12,290 nt of DNA from NCBI GenBank assembly GCA_964356315.1, contig CAYHHA010000038.1, forward strand, positions 1 through 12,290, written 5' to 3'. Both the position numbers and the translations under genes were made by a program. The DNA is from CAYGFH01 sp964356315. GTDB lineage: Bacteria > Patescibacteriota > Microgenomatia > UBA10105 > UBA927. This document shows, one piece after another, positions 5,576-12,226 of this stretch. Positions within the stretch are counted from its first letter, which is position 1. Every line of letters begins with the position of its first letter. The notes under the pieces were generated by a model, which saw nothing but the letters and a program-made list of their open reading frames with translations, made no database searches and had not been told where the DNA came from.

Positions 5576-7924
5576 CTACATTCTTTCCAACGTCTTAATA
5601 CCGAGGAGATGCAATCCGTTTTTGATGACTTGGGCCGTGGCGGAGGTGAGGGCGAGTCTCTGAGTCGTTGCGTCGTGGCGTCGCAGAGTCGATGCGTCAT
5701 CACTGACGCTTTGAAGTTCTGACGCTTTGATGCCATTCTCGGCACTCTGACGCTCTGACGCTTTTTCTAGTATCGGATTTTTCCCATAAAAACTATTAAA
5801 CGCCTGGGCGAGTTGAAACAGATAGGTACAGAGCGTATTTGGCGCATAGTTATCTGCCGAAGCTTTTACTACATCAGGGAATTGGGAAATAAGACGGGCA
5901 ACGAGATGCTCATCGGAGTTATACGAAGCGTCATTGCGTCGCGGCGTCGATGCGTCATCGCTGACACTTTGAAGCTTTGACGCTTTGATGCCACTCTCGA
6001 CACTCTGATGCTCTGATGCCTTGACGCCATTATAGACGCTCTGAAGCTCTGACGCTTTACGCAGAACACTCCTCGCTCTCGCATAGGTGTAGATCAGATA
6101 GGGTCCGCTATCCCCGTTTGTGTTAATCGATTCTTTGAGGTCAAACGCAATTTCCTGATTCGTTGAAACTTTCAAAAACGCATACTTGATTGCAGCAATC
6201 GCAAGCGTTTCAGCGATGTCCTCATCTTTCTCCTCCGTAAAAGGTTCAACCTTTTCCGGAAGTGTATCATTCTGTTTAGAAGTATTACTATCTATAATAA
6301 TCTGTATCGCTTTCTTCACTTCATCGATCAGCCATTCTCCCAAAATCACATTCCCCGTCCGGCTACTCATCTTGCCTTCTTTGAGTTTCACCCACCCATA
6401 CGCAAGATGGTATTGCACATTCGCAGGCACGAGACCAAGCAATTCTTCGGCCTTAAACGTCACTTTAAAAAAGCTCGTCTGCTCTGGTCCGACGCAATGA
6501 ATGATCTTGTCCGGAAGGCCAAATTCACTCGCCTCCATCGGTGCCAACGCCAACTCTTTCGCTTCATAGGTTGGAAGCCCTAAACTGTTTACAAACACGC
6601 GTGTTTCCAGCCCATAGGGCTCACCACGGAAAATTATCGCACCATCGCTTTCTTCCAAAATTTTCTTCTTCACCGCATCTTTTGCTGTGTCTACACCGCT
6701 TAAACACTCGCTTTCAAAAAATTTACGATCATAGGTGGTATGCACACGCGCATAAATTGTTTCAAAATAATCTAAACTCCACTGACGCGTCTCTTTCCAA
6801 AGAGCATATACACGCTCCAACGGATGCACATGGTTCACTACGAGTTTCAAATAATCAGTCGAGCCAGGATTTCTGCCGACTTCCCGCGCGTATCGCTGAG
6901 CAGATGCGTAAATGAGCGAATTGAGATCTTTGATGATTCCTTTTGCTTTTTCTCCGTCGGGAGACGGATCTTCAAACGCCTTACTTCCCGCAGCGTAGGC
7001 CTTGCCTAAAAATTCTGTCCGTTCTTTCACGCCAACAATGTTATCCACATCATCTTTGTACGGAGAGACCTCTAAAAGGGCGTACAGAGCCTTGGCGATA
7101 TGCATGCCTACATCTCCTTGATAATTCGCTCTGATCACGCGATTTCCTTGACTTTCAAGCAAGCGAACGATCGTTTCTCCGGTTGTAATATTGCGAAGGT
7201 GCCCGATGTGAAATGCCTTATGCGTATTCGGGTGGGCAAATTCAACCATAATCGTGCGGGGCACGGGACACGAAACATGAGACACGCCTCCCACCTCCTG
7301 TCTCCTGTCACTTGTCTCTTGCTTCCTGTTCCCCGTCTCCTGTCTCTTGTCGCTTGTTTCCTGTTTCATGTCCCAAATTTCTTGTGTTTTTTCCCCGCGC
7401 AAGGCTATTTGCCCACTTTCATCTTCTTTTCCCGCACTGTCGACGATAGACGGGATAGTTTTCCCCTTTTTATCCACATTTTTTGGTGCTTTTTCTCTAT
7501 CTATTGTCTTTGAAATATTCTTATCCACTTGTGCCTGCCCCAATTGGCCACTCTTGTCTCTTGTCTCCTGTCCCATGTCCCCATTTGTAGCCATTCCAAA
7601 GCCCTCTTTTTGCTGTAGCACAGTACTAATCACACTGCCAAAACATGCATCCGTCACAGAGATATTTATAAACCCTGGACCGGCTATTTCAACTCGTGCT
7701 ATCCAAGTACCTTCAGATGTGTTTTGATATACTTTGAGTTTGTCTACAATTTGCTGGGCAATTTCTCTGGGGGGCTTACTCAGACGCTTCGAAAGGATCA
7801 TTGCGACGTTGGTGGTGAATTCACCATGCAAAACACTCTCTGGAAACTCTACCTGAATCTCCGCACCGAAAACTCCAAGAGTTTTCACTATTTCCGCAAT
7901 CATTTGTATTACCTGCTTTTTCAT
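5576..7924 (-). CDS. argS: Arginyl-tRNA synthetase with large repeat-derived insertions
   Basis: Class I synthetase that charges tRNA-Arg with arginine. The 782 aa are about 200 more than usual. Residues 1-100 form the N-terminal tRNA-binding domain; the catalytic domain carries HPNTHKAFHIGHLRN (HIGH at 239-242) and KMSSR (518-522); the C-terminal helical anticodon domain ends LLGIKTLERM. Extra material lies between N-domain and catalytic core (about 111-222), after GPYLIYTYARARSVLR (623-666) and before RLALTSATAQVI (721-754); a palindrome encodes KVEPF at 558-562. The insertions are hydrophilic, repetitive and sit at domain joints or loops, and the frame stays open, so the enzyme is probably functional. 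The ATG at 7924 is chosen over 7981 because an extended -10 overlaps the latter; a weak GGAAAG precedes it. Confidence 0.95.
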   Translation of the reverse strand: MKKQVIQMIAEIVKTLGVFGAEIQVEFPESVLHGEFTTNVAMILSKRLSKPPREIAQQIVDKLKVYQNTSEGTWIARVEIAGPGFINISVTDACFGSVISTVLQQKEGFGMATNGDMGQETRDKSGQLGQAQVDKNISKTIDREKAPKNVDKKGKTIPSIVDSAGKEDESGQIALRGEKTQEIWDMKQETSDKRQETGNRKQETSDRRQEVGGVSHVSCPVPRTIMVEFAHPNTHKAFHIGHLRNITTGETIVRLLESQGNRVIRANYQGDVGMHIAKALYALLEVSPYKDDVDNIVGVKERTEFLGKAYAAGSKAFEDPSPDGEKAKGIIKDLNSLIYASAQRYAREVGRNPGSTDYLKLVVNHVHPLERVYALWKETRQWSLDYFETIYARVHTTYDRKFFESECLSGVDTAKDAVKKKILEESDGAIIFRGEPYGLETRVFVNSLGLPTYEAKELALAPMEASEFGLPDKIIHCVGPEQTSFFKVTFKAEELLGLVPANVQYHLAYGWVKLKEGKMSSRTGNVILGEWLIDEVKKAIQIIIDSNTSKQNDTLPEKVEPFTEEKDEDIAETLAIAAIKYAFLKVSTNQEIAFDLKESINTNGDSGPYLIYTYARARSVLRKASELQSVYNGVKASEHQSVESGIKASKLQSVSDDASTPRRNDASYNSDEHLVARLISQFPDVVKASADNYAPNTLCTYLFQLAQAFNSFYGKNPILEKASERQSAENGIKASELQSVSDDASTLRRHDATTQRLALTSATAQVIKNGLHLLGIKTLERM
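5663..5764 (-). repeat. In-frame repeat insertion in argS, C-terminal copy
   Basis: Encodes about 34 residues (KASERQSAENG, IKASELQSVSDDAS, then LRRHDATT) inside the anticodon-binding domain. DNA units are AGCGTCAG-like octamers. Its last 63 bases (5669-5731) match those of the other argS insertion at about 54 positions; 18 of 21 encoded residues are identical. Confidence 0.85.
5927..6058 (-). repeat. In-frame repeat insertion in argS, upstream copy
   Basis: Encodes about 44 residues with three 12-residue units (KASELQSVYNGV, KASEHQSVESGI, KASKLQSVSDDA) and a tail STPRRNDAS. It is built from 8-base AGCxTCAG-type units. It interrupts the segment after the SVLR helix and is related to the copy at 5663-5764. 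Confidence 0.85.
6241..6255 (-). repeat. Palindrome copy 6, inside argS
   Basis: Exact AAAGGTTCAACCTTT (extendable to a 17-base palindrome, 6240-6256), read in frame as KVEPF in a hydrophilic loop (TLPEKVEPFTEEKDED) of ArgS, more than 3.5 kb from the transposase gene. Confidence 0.85.
7259..7594 (-). repeat. Repeat-rich linker insertion in argS with heptamer arrays
   Basis: About 112 extra residues between the N-terminal domain and the catalytic core. On the plus strand, 7295-7371 is eleven consecutive 7-base units of CTCCTGT type (variants CTCTTGT, CGCTTGT, TTCCTGT and others), and 7551-7578 is four more. Since three heptamers make 21 bases, the protein shows a 7-residue period: MKQETS, DKRQETG, NRKQETS, DRRQEVG. 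Confidence 0.85.
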
Positions 7925-7971
7925 ATCTTTCCGTATTTTCCCCTTTTCATTGTCAATAAACAATAGATCAG

Positions 7972-7980
7972 AGTATACCA
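7972..7980 (-). promoter_or_regulatory. Extended -10 promoter of argS
   Basis: Read on the minus strand, TGGTATACT is an extended -10 with one mismatch to TGnTATAAT. It predicts a start near 7965 and a leader of about 40 bases to the ATG at 7924. No -35 is visible at the usual distance. Confidence 0.6.
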
Positions 7981-7981
7981 T

Positions 7982-8697
7982 ACCCTATCTATATTCTGCG
8001 GTAAAAATTTCCTAACATATACTCGTGCATATCCGTATAAAAACGCTTCCGCAACAGTGGGAATATCCTTCCTACTCGATTTGCACTGATTGCACACAAA
8101 CACACCGCAGGAGATACTCTCCACAAATATTTGTCCCTAGCGATTTATTATACACATATTTTTTTATCGTTTTGTACGCGACTCTCTGTTCCAAGCAATA
8201 CTTGTGACCAAATCCCCAAAACAAAATTCAATTGCGTATAAAAAATAGTAGCAATCGACGCAACCATGTGCTAATACAAAAACATGTTGCTGTACCGCCT
8301 ATATTTACTCTACACAAACAGCCATAGTTCTGGTATACCATGTTTACTCTCAAACACATCGATAGTTCTCATAATTGAATCTGATGCAGACAACTAGGCT
8401 ATTCATACGATCCATATACCTATTGCCCCAATTGCCCTGGTAAGACAGATCGTTATCATACATATCCTCTCTTCATCAGATACTCTAGGATATCTGCCTA
8501 GCACGACTATTGCATCAATTGCCTGAGACTTATACGCCAACCTTCGTCTGCCCCAATTACTTTTAGCTTCATTAGCTTTCAATGTTTCAGAAGGATTATT
8601 AAACCTGCTTAGCATGATAGAAATATCCTATATACGCGTCGAACAGAGCGTTCAATTCCCGCATACGATTCTCTGAGCATTTTTACCCATAGTAGTA
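7982..8697. other. Gene-poor 0.7-kb region
   Basis: This stretch upstream of argS and downstream of the hydrolase gene has no confident gene and none of the heptamer or palindrome repeats. I looked for tRNA T-loops and the conserved cores of RNase P, tmRNA and SRP RNA and saw none. It contains a perfect TGGTATACCA (8331-8340) and one small open frame (8403-8615) with a promoter-like sequence. It may hold decayed coding sequence or an unrecognised RNA. Confidence 0.6.
8403..8615 (-). CDS. Possible small protein of 70 aa (low confidence)
   Basis: Small open frame in an otherwise empty region. The product is basic in its first half (NWGRRRLAYKSQ) with a short hydrophobic C-terminus (LTRAIGAIGIWIV). 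A plausible promoter, TTGAAC-17-TATAGG (8655-8627 on the minus strand), would start transcription a few bases before the ATG, the same short-leader layout as nearby genes. Arg is coded mostly by AGG/AGA. I recognise no family; it could be a chance frame or the remnant of a longer gene. Confidence 0.25.
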   Translation of the reverse strand: MLSRFNNPSETLKANEAKSNWGRRRLAYKSQAIDAIVVLGRYPRVSDEERICMITICLTRAIGAIGIWIV

Positions 8698-9411
8698 TTA
8701 CAATTTTTTGTCAGAAGTGATGACAGACACCCTAGATCCCTCATATATTCGAACGCCATTCTCCTTTTTGGCATATGAACGTGGATCGTTCTGGATCAAA
8801 GTAAACACATTTCCTGCATCTTTGATCAAATCAGCAGAACATTGCGTTGCATTGTGCCCAGGAAACACCGACGTAACTATATCAATATGTTTCAATAGAT
8901 ATCGCATGGACGAAGCATATTGGGACACATTTGATTCATGTTCAAACGCATACAATGGCCCTGGGTAGACAGTGTCTCCAGAAAAAAGCAAACCCTTCGT
9001 CGACTCATAGTAACAAACAGACCCTTTGGTATGTCCTGGAGTATGCCAGACAGTCAACTGCCATGGATCACACACGACGCACTCTTTGTCGAGCACTGTC
9101 TTTGCGACCACCTCCGGTACTGCATATTTTTTCGGTAGAAAGGGATATTCAAACATATCCATGTTTTGTAACTCGGGTATTTTTGTCGAATCGAACCCGT
9201 TTTTCAACCGATTTTTTTCAACTGCGTCATCATATACATGAATTTTTTGAAATTCCCATGCTCCCCCGATATGATCCCAGTGCGTATGAGTAAGCAGTAC
9301 ACGAACTGGCAGTCGAGTGATTCGTCTGATAACATCCTTTATCGACGCATACCCCATCCCTGTATCTATTAAAACAACATCATTCCCTGGAATGCCATCA
9401 TGGCGTTTCAT
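8698..9411 (-). CDS. Metallo-beta-lactamase-fold hydrolase
   Basis: A 237-aa zinc hydrolase of the MBL superfamily, which includes glyoxalase II, lactonases and other thioester or ester hydrolases. The binuclear metal set is complete: THTHWDH (H42, H44, D46, H47), PGHTKG (H127), SGD (D146) and FPGH (H186). The strand VVLIDTG comes after only about 10 residues, so the first beta-hairpin is shorter than usual; an in-frame stop just upstream prevents a longer start. The ATG overlaps the argH-like stop by four bases (ATGA), indicating translational coupling and co-expression with the synthetase-lyase pair. No signal peptide is present, so it is cytoplasmic. Acting on a product or by-product of those two enzymes is inference; the substrate is unknown. 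Confidence 0.88.
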   Translation of the reverse strand: MKRHDGIPGNDVVLIDTGMGYASIKDVIRRITRLPVRVLLTHTHWDHIGGAWEFQKIHVYDDAVEKNRLKNGFDSTKIPELQNMDMFEYPFLPKKYAVPEVVAKTVLDKECVVCDPWQLTVWHTPGHTKGSVCYYESTKGLLFSGDTVYPGPLYAFEHESNVSQYASSMRYLLKHIDIVTSVFPGHNATQCSADLIKDAGNVFTLIQNDPRSYAKKENGVRIYEGSRVSVITSDKKL

Positions 9412-10907
9412 GTGATTTGACTCATTTCCTTATGTAACAGATCACGGGCAATGTTCAATTTTTTTGTCTGTTCCAGAATTTTCCCTCTTACACCTTTAAG
9501 TTCTTTCTTTATCTTTTTATTCATATTTTTTACCTGATTTGGGGCAGGCCCGCCATAACTTATGTGAGACATGACCGAGGCGCGTGCTGTAGCAACTGCT
9601 CTAATTTGTGCCTCAGTTACTTTAATTGGCTTGTTCAAAAGCTCTAAAGATACTTTTTCGATCATCTGAGGCGTAAGCTGCGTGAATGCGTGGATCGATC
9701 CTTTCTTTATGATGGCTTTCACCACACTGTATGCCTCGCGAAAGCTTACACCCCCGCAGACTGACAGTTGATTTGCCATATCCGGAGCCGTAGCGAAATT
9801 AACATTGGCTAACTCACCCATCCGTTTGATATTTGGCAAACATGTTGCAACGATCCCAGACACGACAGGCAGTGTCTTTTGCATAAGAGACACTGATTCA
9901 AACAGTATTCTTTTGGTAACTTGTGTATCACGATTAAACCCTGAAGGCAGAGAATCCATGACCATCAGACACTCTATTGAAGACGCATGAATATGCGCCA
10001 TATTAGCGCGGACAATCTCGAGTGTATCCGGATTTGTTAAATTTGGTTGTGCAGTCCCTCCCGTCACATACAAAGAGCCTAAGGAAACCAGCCCAAATTC
10101 ATCCCCGGAATACAAAATGAACTCCGTCATCGTACGGCGAATATGCAAAGCGAGCATGCTCAGCTTAGACAGAAGCGCGTATTCCAATTCACCTCTCTGA
10201 TTTGCGGTGTACAAGCTATGTGGCGTGGCTTGGGAAAATCCTAGGAGCCGTGCTGTGTACTGCCTGTCGATAGAGAGATGCGTACCTGCCATCTCAAAAA
10301 TTCCTAACGGACACATATTCACTTCATCGTACGCGTTAAACAGAGCATGGATATCATCTAAAAAATGAAACGCTTTCGCAGTCAGCCAGTGTCCATATGT
10401 AATCGGTTGTGAAATACGCAGATGCGTGTATCCAGGCATGATCGTTTTGGTATGTTTGGATGCGACAGCTACAATCTCAGTAACCAACTCTGCCGTCTGT
10501 TTGATGAGTGTATGAATTCCATCGCGCATCCATAGTCTCGTATCTGTATAGACCTGATCATTCCGCGCTATCCCCAAACGAAGATACCCACCCACTTCGA
10601 TCCCATATTGTTCTATCAATGTCTGTTCGATGTTACTATGGACGTCCTCAAGCTCCGGATGCAACGTATATGTCCCTCTTTCGGCATCCTGCAGAAGCGT
10701 ACTGAGGCCAATCAACAGTTTTTTTCCAACCCGCATTGGGATAAGGCGTTGTTTTACCAACATACATACATGTGCCATGTTTACCTCGCACTCATAAGAA
10801 ATCAGTTGTTCGTCAAGGACTACATCATCCCCAGCGGCATACGACACAGCAACGTTGCCCATGTCTCCATCAGTCTCGTCTTTCCACAAAGGAATTGGGT
10901 GTTTCAT
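9408..10907 (-). CDS. argH: Divergent argininosuccinate lyase-like protein
   Basis: Member of the aspartase/fumarase superfamily closest to ArgH, which splits argininosuccinate into arginine and fumarate. At 499 aa it is slightly longer than usual. Kept: RNDQ (115-118), GYTHLRISQP (T161, the base H162), Q329 and K332, FREAYSVV and the C-terminal GGPAP. Changed: the signature TGSSxMPxKKNPD reads TGGTAQPNLTNPD (282-294), so the catalytic Ser becomes Gly284 beside Thr285, and both lysines are lost (L290, T291); the substrate Tyr becomes Phe324 and the N-terminal substrate Ser becomes Asn43. These positions handle the succinyl/fumarate part. It overlaps the argG-like gene by four bases. It may be a lyase for another substrate, or non-catalytic; plain arginine synthesis looks doubtful. 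Confidence 0.8.
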   Translation of the reverse strand: MKHPIPLWKDETDGDMGNVAVSYAAGDDVVLDEQLISYECEVNMAHVCMLVKQRLIPMRVGKKLLIGLSTLLQDAERGTYTLHPELEDVHSNIEQTLIEQYGIEVGGYLRLGIARNDQVYTDTRLWMRDGIHTLIKQTAELVTEIVAVASKHTKTIMPGYTHLRISQPITYGHWLTAKAFHFLDDIHALFNAYDEVNMCPLGIFEMAGTHLSIDRQYTARLLGFSQATPHSLYTANQRGELEYALLSKLSMLALHIRRTMTEFILYSGDEFGLVSLGSLYVTGGTAQPNLTNPDTLEIVRANMAHIHASSIECLMVMDSLPSGFNRDTQVTKRILFESVSLMQKTLPVVSGIVATCLPNIKRMGELANVNFATAPDMANQLSVCGGVSFREAYSVVKAIIKKGSIHAFTQLTPQMIEKVSLELLNKPIKVTEAQIRAVATARASVMSHISYGGPAPNQVKNMNKKIKKELKGVRGKILEQTKKLNIARDLLHKEMSQIT

Positions 10908-12187
10908 AGCGAAAACTCCTTTGCATGAGACGTCGCGGTACCTAAATATCCTGAAAATACACCTTGGTGCTTGCTGGCAAAACTATACTCTTCAAATCCG
11001 TATGGAATCATATCCATGCCTTCACGGAAATGAAGCGTCGAGGCGTCGATGTTTACCAATGAAGCGTCAGACGCGCGTTTTAAGACGGTCACCGATCCTT
11101 TAAATAGCTTCAGTGTGATCGTACCCATAACATACTGTTGTGTTGTCTGAATAAATGCCATCAGGGATGATGCCAGAGGGCTATACACTTGGGCGTGATA
11201 CACCAGCTTCGCCCATTTTGGATCAATGACTGTGTGTTTAAACCAGAGCGTTTCTTTAGGTAACACCAGTTTTTCCAATTCTTTATGCGCAAACAGAATC
11301 GCTGTTGCAGCGGGAAGTTCATAGACCCATTTAAATTTATTGCCGTACAACCCATTTTCTAACATATCGACACGCCCTATCCCATGGCCTCCCGCAAGTA
11401 CATTTAGATGAATAAAAAGATCTGCAAGCGACATCTGCTTCCCATTCACTGACACCGGCAACCCGTGAACAAATGAGAGATCTACATAGTCAGCTTTATT
11501 GGGTGTAGCCTCTACAGGAATTGTCCATTTGTATGCGTTTTCTGGCACAGATTTCCCGATATCGTCTATGTCACCGTAGTTAATGGCATTTGACATAATA
11601 TTGTCGTCATAACTATATGGATTTTCCGGTCCTACAGGAAGTGGGATATGGTGTTCTCTGGCAAACGCCATCTCGTCACTGCGCTCCGGCCACCAATCAG
11701 TGATGGGCGAAACGAGCTTCAAAGTTGTTGGGGCAAAAAAATTTAACACCATATTAAACTGAAAAGCGCCCGCGCCACGCCCTTTATTTCCATGAGCTAT
11801 AGCATCCACCCCAAGCTTCGTTGCCATATCAATTCCCAATTTTGCCTGCCATGGACGCGCAATTGATGTTCCGATGGGGTAAAACTCATCGTAATAGCCA
11901 TTTGCCTGAATCACCTGAGAAAGGTATTTTTCAGCAAATTCTTTTTTACCGTCATAGACAAAGGCTTTTGTCGCGCCGATTGAAAGCGCTTTTTGCGCCA
12001 TACGCGTCGACCAAGTTGGATCCTGACACACATCTACGGAATAGGTATAGACCGTATATCCGTAATAGTGTTTTAACAGGTACACGCTTACCGATGTATC
12101 CACACCTCCTGAATACAAGAGGAGGCATGTTTTTTTCTTTTTGATATTTTCTGCTTTGTTTTTTGATTCTATTGGTTGTTTGTACAT
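10904..12187 (-). CDS. argG: Divergent argininosuccinate synthase-like protein
   Basis: Member of the argininosuccinate synthase family, which uses ATP to adenylate citrulline and joins aspartate to it; 427 aa. The pyrophosphate loop YSGGVDTS (25-32) is intact, as is SVDVCQ. By-eye alignment to human ASS1 keeps citrulline ligands Y103, S108, S192, E277 and Y289. The motif HGATGKGNDQVRFE reads HGNKGRGAGAFQFN (132-145): the aspartate ligands Thr, Asn and Asp become K135, A139 and G140, and the citrulline Arg becomes Q143; another Ser becomes A201. ATP activation is likely kept, but aspartate binding should be lost or changed. It is first of three overlapping genes. A TAAAAT at 12192-12197 would give a nearly leaderless start, but no -35 supports it. 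Confidence 0.82.
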   Translation of the reverse strand: MYKQPIESKNKAENIKKKKTCLLLYSGGVDTSVSVYLLKHYYGYTVYTYSVDVCQDPTWSTRMAQKALSIGATKAFVYDGKKEFAEKYLSQVIQANGYYDEFYPIGTSIARPWQAKLGIDMATKLGVDAIAHGNKGRGAGAFQFNMVLNFFAPTTLKLVSPITDWWPERSDEMAFAREHHIPLPVGPENPYSYDDNIMSNAINYGDIDDIGKSVPENAYKWTIPVEATPNKADYVDLSFVHGLPVSVNGKQMSLADLFIHLNVLAGGHGIGRVDMLENGLYGNKFKWVYELPAATAILFAHKELEKLVLPKETLWFKHTVIDPKWAKLVYHAQVYSPLASSLMAFIQTTQQYVMGTITLKLFKGSVTVLKRASDASLVNIDASTLHFREGMDMIPYGFEEYSFASKHQGVFSGYLGTATSHAKEFSL

Positions 12188-12192
12188 ACCTA

Positions 12193-12226
12193 TTTTAAAG
12201 CTAAGCTTTGAAATTTTTTAGGCCGT
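12193..12226. repeat. Dispersed repeat, copy lacking the central palindrome
   Basis: TTTTAAAGCTAAGC followed directly by TTTGAAATTTTTTAGGCCGT. It is collinear with 5249-5302 but without the 20-base palindrome. It sits immediately upstream of the argG-like start codon and so overlaps whatever promoter drives the operon. Confidence 0.75.

Noticed and set aside
5533..6084. Alternative minus-strand frames within argS repeats (starting at 5745 and 6084)
   Set aside because: They are out-of-frame readings of the repeat DNA within a well-supported argS frame.
7925..7981. Longer N-terminus for ArgS starting at 7981
   Set aside because: That ATG overlaps the extended -10; family homology begins at MKKQVIQMI (7924).
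11031..11075. Another KAS/DAS repeat insertion in the argG-like gene (RASDASLVNIDASTLHF)
   Set aside because: The residues align with the normal C-terminal gRxSxxSLY segment of the family, so the similarity to the argS repeats is probably chance.
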